A stretch of 64,000 nt of DNA from Bradyrhizobium sp. AUGA SZCCT0158 (GTDB taxonomy: Bacteria > Pseudomonadota > Alphaproteobacteria > Rhizobiales > Xanthobacteraceae). The DNA is taken from contig NZ_JAFCME010000007.1 in NCBI RefSeq assembly GCF_018130065.1, positions 1 through 64,000 of the forward strand, written 5' to 3'. A program made the position numbers and the translations under genes. Under the pieces are notes generated by a model. That model made no database searches and was not told the origin of the DNA. It saw only the letters and a list, made by a program, of their open reading frames with translations. Within the stretch, counting starts at the first letter, position 1, and each line of letters begins with the position of its first letter. This document shows positions 1-8,536 of the stretch, piece by piece.

Positions 1-1563
1 CCTGGCTGTGTGAAAACGCCGCTGCTTTGCTATTATTCTCTCGTGATTCTGCGGGGGAAGCTGATGCGGCGCTTCGTTGAGCAGGCGGATCGTGGGCAGT
101 GGACGCTATTGCCCGAATGCCTTGATGATTTCATTGACGAGAGCAACCCCGTTCGCGTGATCGACGTGTTTGTCGATACGCTCGATTTGGCTGAGATGAG
201 CTTTGAGGGAGTGGAACCAGCGGCGACTGGTCGGCCATCGTACCACCCCTCGGTTCTCCTCAAGCTTTACATCTACGGCTATCTGAACCGGGTGCAGTCG
301 AGCCGGCGGCTCGAACGCGAGGCCGGGCGCAATGTCGAAGTCATGTGGCTGCTGGGTCGGCTCGCACCTGATCACAAGACGATTGCGGACTTCCGCCAAG
401 ACAATGGCCTGGCGCTGCGCAGGGTATGTGCGCGCTTCGTCGAACTCTGCCGAGAGATGGGTCTCCTCGCGACGGCGAGCGTTGCCATCGATGGCAGCAA
501 GTTCAAGGCCGTGAACAATCGGGACAAGAACTTCACGCGGGCGAAGGTGGAACGGCGGCGTGCCCAGCTGGAGGAGAGCGTCGCGCGCTATCTGAGCCAA
601 CTTGACACGGCCGACCGGCAGGAGCCGACGGAGGCACTGGCCGCGAAGGTGACGAGGCTTACCGAGAAACTGACGAAGCTGAAGGAGGAAATGGGCAAGC
701 TTGCCGTTTACGAGAAGCAGATGCTCGCTTCGCCCGACCAGCAAATCTCACTGACCGATCCCGATAGCCGTTCGATGGCGACGAGCGGGCGTGGGTCCGG
801 CGTCGTCGGCTACAACGTGCAGGTCGCCGTGGATACCGAGCATCATCTGATTGTGACGCATGAGGTAACGAACAGCGGCTCAGATCGGGCTCAACTGGCC
901 AATATGGCCAGGCAGGCCAAGGCTGTTCTCGAGACCGAGACGCTCGAGGCCGTTGCCGATCGCGGCTACTTCAGCAGCCTGGAGATCCTCGCGTGTCACG
1001 AGGCCGGCATCACGGTAACTCTGCCCAAGCCGCAGACGTCGGGTGCCAAGTCAGATGGCCGCTTCGGCAAGCAGGACTTTGTCTATTTGCCAGATGAGGA
1101 CGCCTATCGCTGTCCAGCCGGGGAACAACTGCCTTATCGCTTTACGAGCGAGGAGGACGGCAAGCGGCTACGGCGCTACTGGACCACAGCCTGTCAGGAA
1201 TGTTCGCTTAAATCGCAGTGCACGACAGGGCCAGAGCGGCGGATTCCACGATGGGAGCATGAGCATCTACTCGAAGCTGTGCAGCAGCGCCTTGATGCAA
1301 ACCCACAAGCCATGCGCCTGCGTCGCGAGACGGTCGAGCATCCGTTCGGCACGATGAAAGCCCGCATGGGAGCGACACATTTCCTCACCAAAACGCTTCC
1401 AAAAGTAGCCGCCGAGATGGCACTCTCGGTCCTCGCCTATAACCTGACACGGGTCATGAACATCGTCGGGACCAAGCCGCTGATGGCTGCGATCGCGGCG
1501 TGAGACCGAACCGGTCCTGGCTTCTCACCGACTTCCTTGGAAGGGTGTTTTTACACGGCCAAG
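1..1563 (+). mobile_element. IS1182-type insertion sequence with terminal inverted repeats
   Basis: A single transposase gene is bracketed by imperfect 20-bp inverted repeats, one at bases 1-20 and the other at 1544-1563, which match at 16 of 20 positions when one is reverse-complemented. The left repeat begins at the first base of the window, so the outer boundary could lie a few bases further left, and a target-site duplication cannot be checked. The right end falls about 145 bp upstream of the TPR gene start at 1708. One intact transposase gene and two recognisable ends suggest the element may still be mobile. Confidence 0.75.
64..1503 (+). CDS. IS1182 family transposase (IS4/IS5-like DDE)
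   Basis: This is a cut-and-paste transposase. The N-terminal region (residues 1-130) has the family pattern of a LP.. C.DDFI start, a GRP.YHP segment near residue 57, LLKLYIYGYL and a TIADFR motif near 106. A catalytic core follows: AIDGSK (first Asp about 143), VAVD, the ADRGYFS segment (second Asp), and an E in VEHPFG near the C-terminus. A cysteine-rich insert (CP..., C..C....C) resembles the zinc-binding loop common in this family. The reading frame is open from base 10, but the ATG at 64 matches the usual family start and gives 479 aa. The gene is intact. It could in principle be a very recently inactivated copy, since left flanking sequence is missing. Confidence 0.93.
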   Translation: MRRFVEQADRGQWTLLPECLDDFIDESNPVRVIDVFVDTLDLAEMSFEGVEPAATGRPSYHPSVLLKLYIYGYLNRVQSSRRLEREAGRNVEVMWLLGRLAPDHKTIADFRQDNGLALRRVCARFVELCREMGLLATASVAIDGSKFKAVNNRDKNFTRAKVERRRAQLEESVARYLSQLDTADRQEPTEALAAKVTRLTEKLTKLKEEMGKLAVYEKQMLASPDQQISLTDPDSRSMATSGRGSGVVGYNVQVAVDTEHHLIVTHEVTNSGSDRAQLANMARQAKAVLETETLEAVADRGYFSSLEILACHEAGITVTLPKPQTSGAKSDGRFGKQDFVYLPDEDAYRCPAGEQLPYRFTSEEDGKRLRRYWTTACQECSLKSQCTTGPERRIPRWEHEHLLEAVQQRLDANPQAMRLRRETVEHPFGTMKARMGATHFLTKTLPKVAAEMALSVLAYNLTRVMNIVGTKPLMAAIAA

Positions 1564-1707
1564 AACCGAAGGAGACGTCGGTCAGACTTACCAAGCGGGC
1601 TCATTCTCATCGCAGGCTTTGCTGGCCATGCCCGGGGGGCGATCCACGCCGTGACGACAATATGCGCCGCGCCGCCTCCCCCTTGCGCGCTTTGGATGGA
1701 GTACGTG

Positions 1708-3921
1708 ATGTTCCGGCGTTGCCGTTTCTTAGCCCTCATCCTGGCTCTGGCGTTCCTGCCCCTGCTCCCACCGCCGGCCCGCGCGGCGGACAAGGCGTGG
1801 GAGGATTGCGGTCAAATCGCCGACCAGGAACGCAAGATCGCCGGATGCACGCAGGTGTTGGCGCGCGGCGCGGCAGAGAGCGAGACGAGCCGCGCCAACG
1901 CCTATGTCAATCGCGGCTATGCCTACGGCACTGTTGATAACGACCGCGCCATCAAGGATTACGACGAGGCGATCCGCCTCGATCCGAAATTGGAACGTGC
2001 CTATAACGCCCGCGGCCGCGCGTACTTCATGAAGGGCGATTACGACCGCGCCATCAAGGACCTGGACGAGGCGATCCGCCTCAATCCGAAATATGCGCTG
2101 GCTTATACCGGTCGCGGCAAGGCCTACCACGGCAAGGGCGACAACGACCGTGCCATCAGGGATCACGACGAGGCGATCCGCCTCGATCCGAAATTGGCGG
2201 ATGCCTATAGCAATCGCGGCAATGCCTACTCCGGCAAGGGCGACCACGACCGCGCCATCAGGGATCACGACGAGGCGATCCGCCTCGATCCGAATTTTGC
2301 GGAGGCCTATTTCAATCGCGGGCTTGCCTACACCGGCAAGCGCGATCACGACCGCGCCATCAAGGATTACAGCGAGGCGATCCGCCTCAATCCGAAAGAT
2401 GCGAGCGCCCATTTGCATCGTGGCGGCGCCTACTTCTTCAAAGGCGACTACGACCGCGCCATCAAGGAGTACGACGAGGCGATCCGCCTCGATCCGAAAT
2501 ATGCGCTAGCCTATGAGATCCGCGGGCGGGCCTATGAAAGCAAGAGAGACCCTGCCCGGGCCAGGAAGGATTTCGACGAGGCGGCACGGCTGCGGCCGAG
2601 AGCGGGGCAAACGGCGCTGATACCAAAGAATGCCGACGACTATAACGATCGCGGACACGCCTATTCCGAGAAGGGCGATCACGACCGCGCCATCAGGGAT
2701 TTCGACGAAGCCATCCGCCTCGACCCGAAATTTGTGGTTGCCTACTTCAATCGCGGCAATGCCCACAAGGACAAGGGCGATAACGACCGCGCCATCAAGG
2801 ATTACAGCGAGGCGATCCGCATCGACCCGAAATATGCGGCTGCTTATTTCAATCGCGGGTCTGTCAACTCCTACAAGGGCGATTACGACCCCGCCATCAA
2901 GGACTTCGACGAGGCGATCAGTCTCGATCCGAAGGATGCCAAGGCCTATTACAACCGCGGCGTCGTCCACTCCAGCAAGCGCGATAACGACCGCGCCATC
3001 AAGGATTTCGACGAGGCCATCCGCCTCGATCCGAAATATGTGATTGCCTATTACAATCGCGGCAATATCCACCGGGAGAAGGGCGACAACGACCGCGCCA
3101 TCGCTGACTACAGCGAGGCGATCCGCCACGATCCGACATATGTGGCTGCCTATTTCAATCGCGCCGCTGTTTTCGTCGCCAAGGGCGATTCTGAACGCGC
3201 CATCAAGGAGTACGACGAGGCGATCCGCCTCAGGCCGAAGGATGCGGCGGCCTATGCCAATCGCGGCAGCGTCTACGCCAGCAAGAGCGATAACGACCGC
3301 GCCATCAAGGATTTCAGCGAGGCGATCCGCCTCGATCCGAAAAATATGCGGGCATATAGCGGTCGCGGCGATGCCTGGCGCCGCAGAAACGATTTCGATC
3401 GTGCCGCCAGGGATTACGGCAAGGTGATCGAACTGGCCGGCAAGCCGGAAAAGGCGCACTGGACCTGGTGGCTTTACCGCGGCGTGAGCTTTGAGCGGCT
3501 CGGCAAATGGCCGCAGGCGGAGGCGGATTTTCTCAAGGCGATGGAGCTCGACCCCGATCAACCCGACGTGCTCAATCAACTCGGCTATAACTGGGTCGAG
3601 CGGAACCTCAAGCTCAGGGAAGGCCTGGCGCTGCTCGAGAAGGCCGTCAAGCTCAGGCCGGATGACGGCAACATGCTCGACAGTCTCGGCTGGGCGCACT
3701 ACCGCCTCGGCGACTACCCGGAGGCGATCAAGGTCCTGGAGCGCGCGGCCGCACTCGAACCAACGTTCAGCGAAATAAGAGACCATCTCGGCGATGTGCA
3801 CTGGCGGGCGGGACGCCAGGACGAGGCGCGCAAATCCTGGGAGCAGGCGTTGTCGCTCAAGCCCGATCCAGCCGAAGCGAAGAAGATCAAGGGCAAGATC
3901 GCCAAAGGGCTGGAACAATGA
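1708..3921 (+). CDS. exported tetratricopeptide repeat (TPR) protein
   Basis: A scaffold-type repeat protein of 737 aa, probably periplasmic. The ATG at 1708 is preceded by GGAG six bases upstream and begins a clear Sec signal peptide (MFRRCRFLALILALAF, then an A-rich cleavage region near residue 27). The open frame starts at 1537, but that overlaps the right end of the insertion sequence, so it is not the start. About 14 highly regular 34-residue units of the type D.DRAIKDYDEAIRLDPK..AAYFNRG follow, then 4-5 more divergent TPRs, including an NQLGYNW / DSLGWAHYRLG pair. TPRs bind peptides or partner proteins; no enzymatic domain is seen. The partner is unknown. The insertion sequence directly upstream may have altered its promoter. 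Confidence 0.88.
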   Translation: MFRRCRFLALILALAFLPLLPPPARAADKAWEDCGQIADQERKIAGCTQVLARGAAESETSRANAYVNRGYAYGTVDNDRAIKDYDEAIRLDPKLERAYNARGRAYFMKGDYDRAIKDLDEAIRLNPKYALAYTGRGKAYHGKGDNDRAIRDHDEAIRLDPKLADAYSNRGNAYSGKGDHDRAIRDHDEAIRLDPNFAEAYFNRGLAYTGKRDHDRAIKDYSEAIRLNPKDASAHLHRGGAYFFKGDYDRAIKEYDEAIRLDPKYALAYEIRGRAYESKRDPARARKDFDEAARLRPRAGQTALIPKNADDYNDRGHAYSEKGDHDRAIRDFDEAIRLDPKFVVAYFNRGNAHKDKGDNDRAIKDYSEAIRIDPKYAAAYFNRGSVNSYKGDYDPAIKDFDEAISLDPKDAKAYYNRGVVHSSKRDNDRAIKDFDEAIRLDPKYVIAYYNRGNIHREKGDNDRAIADYSEAIRHDPTYVAAYFNRAAVFVAKGDSERAIKEYDEAIRLRPKDAAAYANRGSVYASKSDNDRAIKDFSEAIRLDPKNMRAYSGRGDAWRRRNDFDRAARDYGKVIELAGKPEKAHWTWWLYRGVSFERLGKWPQAEADFLKAMELDPDQPDVLNQLGYNWVERNLKLREGLALLEKAVKLRPDDGNMLDSLGWAHYRLGDYPEAIKVLERAAALEPTFSEIRDHLGDVHWRAGRQDEARKSWEQALSLKPDPAEAKKIKGKIAKGLEQ
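1930..3400 (+). repeat. tandem 102-bp coding repeat array
   Basis: The DNA encoding the TPR core is a tandem array of about 14 near-identical 102-bp units, each carrying a version of GACCGCGCCATCAAGGA and GAGGCGATCCGCCTCGA. One unit near 2550-2640 is longer and more divergent and splits the array into two blocks. Such similarity between neighbouring units suggests recent expansion by recombination, and copy number may vary between strains. Confidence 0.85.
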
Positions 3922-4154
3922 CGCGCCTGGCGGCGCAAGCGGCGACACGACCGGCCGCGTCCGCGTCTTGCCCCTGCACTGCTTTGAAGCAACGCCTTCC
4001 TTGAAGCTAAGCCTTCTTTGAAGCTAAGCCATCGGAAAATCTAAAAAGATACATAAAACGGAGCGAAATCCAGAACGGTTCGCAACCTATTTAAATTGAG
4101 TGTTCCTCAACTTCGCGGGCAGATGATCGAGATGGGGCGCATCAGGAGCCGATC

Positions 4155-4499
4155 ATGCCGACCAAAGCTCGAGCAACCGCAGCCACCGGACCCGCGCAAG
4201 CGCGCGAAGATATCATCAGCGCACAAGCCCTCAGTACCCTGAGCGCGGGCGCGGTAAGTGCGATGAGCGCCGTTGGGGCCGCAGTCCTCAAGAGGCATAA
4301 GCAAGCGATGGCCAAAAAGCCGGAATGGTTTTGGCACATCTTCGCGAAGTGCGAGGCAAAGGCCGCTCGCATCGCCGAGCAGGCCGCCCGCGCCCCCCAG
4401 GCGTGCGGCGATGCGGCCTTCATCGAGTCCTACGCCAGGAACCTTCCGAAGCTGATGGCGGCCGCGCTGAAAGCTCACGAGAAAGCCCTCAGGGACTGA
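4155..4499 (+). CDS. small alanine-rich hypothetical protein
   Basis: I do not recognise this 114-aa protein. It has a good ribosome site (AGGAG, 8 bases before the ATG) and typical high-GC codon use, so it is probably real. The product is alanine- and lysine-rich and predicted to be mainly helical, with a small-residue stretch (residues 27-45: SALSAGAVSAMSAVGAAVL-like) and an aromatic segment PEWFWHIFAKCEAKAA. The composition is reminiscent of phasins or other small helical binding proteins, but no diagnostic motif supports that. It converges with the small gene at 4519-4797. Confidence 0.6.
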   Translation: MPTKARATAATGPAQAREDIISAQALSTLSAGAVSAMSAVGAAVLKRHKQAMAKKPEWFWHIFAKCEAKAARIAEQAARAPQACGDAAFIESYARNLPKLMAAALKAHEKALRD

Positions 4500-4518
4500 G
4501 GGCATGGATTGAAGCAGC

Positions 4519-4797
4519 CTACGGAGACCGGCCTCTCTTTGTGGGGTCGACGAGCAAGCTGCGAAGTTCGTCGATCCGTCGCGCAAGATCTATCGCATTT
4601 TCCTTCAACACGTTCATCGCATGGCCGCGGTGACCTTCATCTTCCAGTTCTGCGATCCGGTCGTTGAAGGCATTCAGTTCTTCTTCCAGTTTCTGAATTT
4701 CATGCTGAATCGGAAATCGCCGGGCAGAATATTTCTCGACGGTTGATCGCTTCGCTGGACCCGCACCCTGCAAGCCTCGCCGGCGCTGTGTGGACAT
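4519..4797 (-). CDS. small coiled-coil hypothetical protein
   Basis: A 92-aa protein with a strong ribosome site (GGAGGA three to four bases before the ATG). After a basic N-terminus (residues 1-25), nearly the whole protein is a charged helix with heptad-like spacing: IQKLEEELNAFNDRIAELEDE and then ENAIDLARRIDELRSLL. This is a likely coiled coil or oligomerisation helix. No known family is recognised. It ends 20 bp from the end of the convergent gene on the other strand, with no obvious U-rich terminator between them. Confidence 0.6.
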   Translation of the reverse strand: MSTQRRRGLQGAGPAKRSTVEKYSARRFPIQHEIQKLEEELNAFNDRIAELEDEGHRGHAMNVLKENAIDLARRIDELRSLLVDPTKRGRSP

Positions 4798-5028
4798 GGC
4801 TCCTCCGAATCGCGAGCACGTGGCGACTTCAATCTAGCGTGTTTTTCGTCGGAAGCAGCACCATGTTGTTTGCTGCGGTGCATGGTCTGCTTGGGCATCA
4901 TGGATTACCTCGCCCGGATGGCACATCGTCTCAGGCACGTTGTCATGCCTTGAACCGGCTGGACGGGACCCGCATACTCAATCCTGGGGTGCCGTTTTCC
5001 AGAGCACCCGCTCTTGGGAGGAACAGGG

Positions 5029-5982
5029 ATGAAAGCATTCACTTTGGGTGCGGCGATCACGCTTGCGTTTTCCGCCGCCGCCTATGCGCAGGCGCCAAGC
5101 TGGACCGTTCCGGCGGAAAGCCAGCGTTGCCCATCGAAATGGGGCGCGGCCGACGAGCGCGGTTCGGCCAATCACCAGAAACCCGCAGCCGTAATGAACG
5201 CCGCGAAGCTGATCAAGAGCGGCGAGGTCATCGAGCTCGCGCACGTGCTCGGTCCCAGCATGGCGTTCTTCGGGACACGGCGCTTCGACGTGCACACCAA
5301 GCGCACCTTCATGAACCAGTTCTCCAACATGCGCGGCTCGAACGAAGAGATCATCATCACCGAACTCGGCCAGGTCGGCACGCAGTTCGACGGTTTTGCG
5401 CACCAGACCCATCTCAACAGCTGGTACAATTGCCAGAAGGTCGACGAGAATGTCGATCGCACCGGCTTCAAGAAGTTCGGCATCCATAATGTCGGCACGT
5501 TGTTCACGCGCGGCGTCCTGATCGACGTCGCGGGATTCAAGGGCGTCGAGATGCTGGGTGACAATTACGAAATCACCGTGGAGGATCTCGAGGGCGCGCT
5601 GAAGAAGCAGAACCTGACGCTGCAGCCTGGCGACGCGGTGGTCATCCACACCGGCTGGGGCAAGCTCTACGGCAAGGACAATCCGCGCTACGTGAAATCC
5701 TGCCCGGGCATCGGCGTGCCGGCCGCGCTCTGGCTTGCTGCGAAAGACCCGATGCTGCTCGGCGCCGACAACTGGCCGGTCGAGGTCGCGCCCAACCCCG
5801 ACAAGCAATTGTCGCTGCCGGTGCACCAGCTCGCGCTCGTGGTGAACGGCATCCACCTGCTGGAGAACATGAAACTCGACGAACTCGCGCAAAAGGGCGT
5901 CGGGGAATTCGCCTTCGTGATGCAGCCGCTCAAGATTCAGGGCGGCTCGGGCTCGACAGTGTCGCCGGTCGCGGTGAGATAA
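5029..5982 (+). CDS. exported cyclase-family (KynB-like) metal hydrolase
   Basis: A 317-aa protein of the cyclase family (PF04199), whose members include kynurenine formamidase and isatin hydrolase and act on amide or lactam substrates with a divalent metal. The ATG at 5029 follows GGGAGG by seven bases and begins a signal peptide (MKAFTLGAAITLAFSAAAYA). The core carries the family's metal-binding signature GTQFDGFAH at about residues 124-132 and a conserved HTGWGKLY near 210. A Sec signal peptide implies a periplasmic location, which is less usual than the cytosolic KynB type. It stands alone; the next gene is a siderophore receptor. The substrate cannot be deduced from the sequence. Confidence 0.82.
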   Translation: MKAFTLGAAITLAFSAAAYAQAPSWTVPAESQRCPSKWGAADERGSANHQKPAAVMNAAKLIKSGEVIELAHVLGPSMAFFGTRRFDVHTKRTFMNQFSNMRGSNEEIIITELGQVGTQFDGFAHQTHLNSWYNCQKVDENVDRTGFKKFGIHNVGTLFTRGVLIDVAGFKGVEMLGDNYEITVEDLEGALKKQNLTLQPGDAVVIHTGWGKLYGKDNPRYVKSCPGIGVPAALWLAAKDPMLLGADNWPVEVAPNPDKQLSLPVHQLALVVNGIHLLENMKLDELAQKGVGEFAFVMQPLKIQGGSGSTVSPVAVR

Positions 5983-6050
5983 CGGCGGCTGTTCGAAGAA
6001 CCCGGGGCTTCGACGATCGGAAGCCGCGATCACGCCCGGGCGCCGTGGAT

Positions 6051-6074
6051 GTCCGCTCTGGAAGCAGAGCGGAC
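6051..6074 (+). terminator. hairpin downstream of the cyclase gene
   Basis: A perfect 10-bp stem (GTCCGCTCTG / CAGAGCGGAC) with a 4-base GAAG loop lies about 70 bp after the cyclase stop codon. There is no T-run after it, so it is a possible rather than a classical intrinsic terminator. Confidence 0.4.
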
Positions 6075-6147
6075 GTCGCGCGACCATCCATAAAATGGAA
6101 GTTTTCAATCTGGAGCAATTCTAGTAACCACCCATCGCGTTGCGAAG

Positions 6148-8511
6148 GTGCCTGCGTTAGAGCGAAGCCTCAAAAAAATCGTACCGGCCAAGCCGGCAGG
6201 CTTCAGGATACATCGCAGCGTGATACCAAAAGAGTTCCACTCGCCTTTCGCCACCCGACTTCAACTGACACGGATGATCTGCCTCGGGGCAGTCAGCGGA
6301 TTTGCCCTCGCCCTGCCGACGGGCGCCGCGCTGGCGCAGTCGTCACTGCCGCCAATCACAGTGGAATCGCCGCAGCAGCGGGCGCGCCCGGCCGCGGCCC
6401 AACCGTCCCGCCGCGCGGCAACCGCGCGCGGCGCGCGCGCCAATCGCGCCGCCCGCGCGCCGCAAGCGGCGCCGGCTGCGATCCCATCGGGTCCCGGCGC
6501 CGGCGAGCGCGCCAATGGTCCGGTGCAGGGCTTCGTCGCGACCCGCTCCGCCACCGCGACCAAGACCGACACGCCGCTCATCGAAACCCCGCAATCGATT
6601 TCCGTCGTCACCACCGACCAGGTCAGAAACCAGGGCGCGGTGTCGATCGGCGAGGCGTTGCGCTACACCGCTGGCGTCAGCGGCGATGTCAACGGCGGCT
6701 CCGACACGCGCTTCGGCGGCCTGCAGATCCGCGGCTTCGACATGACCATGCCGGGCCTCTACATCGACGGTCTGCGGGTGCCGTCCAGCAACTACGTGCA
6801 TTTCAACGGTCTCGATCCATACGGTGCCGAGCGGCTGGAGGTCCTCAAGGGGCCGTCGTCGGCGATGTATGGCGGCAGCGGCACCGGCGGCATCCTCAAT
6901 TACGTGACCAAGCTGCCGACCGCGCAGCAGTTCGGTGAAGCCTCGATCTCGGGCGGCAGCTTCAACCGCTATCAGGGCCAGTTCGACATGGGCGGCCCCG
7001 CCAACAAGGAAGGCACCGTGCTGTGGCGGCTGACCGGCGTCGTTCGCGACGGCGAGACCCAGGTCGACTTCACCAAGGACAACCGCGTCTTCATCGCGCC
7101 GGCCGTCACCTTCAAGCCGAACGAGGATACGACCATCACCTTCCTGGCCAACTATCAGAGGGACAGGGCCGGATGGGGACTGCAGTTCCTGCCGGCTTCG
7201 GGCACGGTGTGGCCCAATAACGGCCGCACCATCCCGGTCTCGTTTTTCGCGGGCGTGCCCAGTTTCGACGCCTTCAACACCGAGATCGCGACCGCCGGCT
7301 ACCAGCTCTCGCACAACTTCAGCGACGCCGTCACCTTCCGGCAGAATCTGCGCTACGCCTACCAGCACAACGAAGAAAAAGTGTTCTATGGCGGCGGCTA
7401 CACCAACGAGGCCGCAGGTCTGCTCGCGCGCTACGGCAGCACGAGCAACTCGTACATCAATTCCTTCGCGGTCGACAATCAGCTGCAGGGCAAGTTCACC
7501 ACCGGCTTCCTCAGCCACACCACGCTGGTGGGTATAGACTACCGCAACACCTCGTTCCGCGACACCGCCTATGGCGTGACGACCTCGGCCCCCGAGATCA
7601 ACGTGTTCGCCCCGGTCTACAGCTACGACTGGGCCATCGGGGCCATGAGCGACAACACCGGCATCAAGCAATCGCAGGTCGGGCTCTACGCGCAGGACCA
7701 GATCAAGCTCGGCCGGCTCTCGTTCCAACTCGGCGGCCGCCAGGATTTCGTCACCACGAAGGTCGACAGCGGTCTGTTCAACACCTCGGCCACGACCGAC
7801 GCCTCGGCGTTCACCGGCCGCGCAGCCGTCATGTACAATTTCGACAACGGCATCGCGCCATATATCAGCTATTCGGAATCTTTCCTGCCGGTGCTGGCGA
7901 CCAACGCGGCGGGCCAGTTGCTCAACCCCGAGACCGGCGTTCAGTATGAGGTCGGCGTCAAGTACCAGCCGGTCGGCCTGAACGCCCTGTTCACGTTCGC
8001 GGCGTTCGACCTGACGCGCTCCAACGTCGTTACATACCCGCCACCGCTCTATACCGCCGAACAGACCGGCCAGGTGAAGTCGCGCGGCATCGAGCTCGAA
8101 GGCACGGTATCGCTGGCCGATGGCTGGAACCTGCGCGCCGCCTACGCCTATGTCGACGCCGTGATCACGCAGGACCCGGTCAATGTCGGCAAGGCGCCCC
8201 CCACGGTGCCGCTCAACCGCACCTCGCTGTGGAGCGACTACACGCTGCGGAGCGGGCCGCTTGCCGGGGTCCAGTTCGGCGGCGGCATCCGCTATGTCGG
8301 CGCGACCTGGGGCAATGACGCCAACACCTTCAAGGTCGAAGCGGCCACCGTACTGGATGCGCTGCTCGCCTATAACAAGGACAATTGGCGCCTCTCGCTG
8401 AACGTCACCAATCTCGCCGACACGCGCTATGTCGCCGCCTGCTACAGCCTGTCGGGATGCTTCTACGCGGAGGGGCGCAAGGCGATCGGCAAGGTGACCT
8501 ATCGATGGTGA
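6148..8511 (+). CDS. TonB-dependent siderophore receptor
   Basis: An outer-membrane beta-barrel for ferric-siderophore uptake, of the FhuA/FoxA/FpvA type. A signal region (GFALALPTGAALAQ, ending near residue 64) is followed by a TonB-box-like PPITVES, an Ala/Arg/Pro-rich linker, a plug domain (TDTPLIETPQSISVVTTDQV, LQIRGFD, YIDGLRVPS, ERLEVLKGPSS) and the 22-strand barrel ending in VTYRW, a typical C-terminal aromatic. The start is uncertain: GTG at 6148, GTG at 6220 or ATG at 6274 are all in frame, and 6220 gives the most normal signal peptide, with basic residues before the hydrophobic core. The 26-bp gap to the PepSY protein suggests one transcript. The exact siderophore is unknown. Confidence 0.9.
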   Translation: MPALERSLKKIVPAKPAGFRIHRSVIPKEFHSPFATRLQLTRMICLGAVSGFALALPTGAALAQSSLPPITVESPQQRARPAAAQPSRRAATARGARANRAARAPQAAPAAIPSGPGAGERANGPVQGFVATRSATATKTDTPLIETPQSISVVTTDQVRNQGAVSIGEALRYTAGVSGDVNGGSDTRFGGLQIRGFDMTMPGLYIDGLRVPSSNYVHFNGLDPYGAERLEVLKGPSSAMYGGSGTGGILNYVTKLPTAQQFGEASISGGSFNRYQGQFDMGGPANKEGTVLWRLTGVVRDGETQVDFTKDNRVFIAPAVTFKPNEDTTITFLANYQRDRAGWGLQFLPASGTVWPNNGRTIPVSFFAGVPSFDAFNTEIATAGYQLSHNFSDAVTFRQNLRYAYQHNEEKVFYGGGYTNEAAGLLARYGSTSNSYINSFAVDNQLQGKFTTGFLSHTTLVGIDYRNTSFRDTAYGVTTSAPEINVFAPVYSYDWAIGAMSDNTGIKQSQVGLYAQDQIKLGRLSFQLGGRQDFVTTKVDSGLFNTSATTDASAFTGRAAVMYNFDNGIAPYISYSESFLPVLATNAAGQLLNPETGVQYEVGVKYQPVGLNALFTFAAFDLTRSNVVTYPPPLYTAEQTGQVKSRGIELEGTVSLADGWNLRAAYAYVDAVITQDPVNVGKAPPTVPLNRTSLWSDYTLRSGPLAGVQFGGGIRYVGATWGNDANTFKVEAATVLDALLAYNKDNWRLSLNVTNLADTRYVAACYSLSGCFYAEGRKAIGKVTYRW

Positions 8512-8536
8512 GGCAACCTCTACACGGGCGAACGCC

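Noticed and set aside
2506..3948. A 480-codon open frame opposite the TPR repeats
   Set aside because: Its product is a repeat only because the TPR units repeat. The TPR strand has a signal peptide and a proper start.
4797..5028. Possible small RNA or gene before the cyclase gene (GCAGCACCATG / TGCGGTGCATGG region)
   Set aside because: Only a weak inverted match and no promoter or ribosome site. Nothing supportable was seen.
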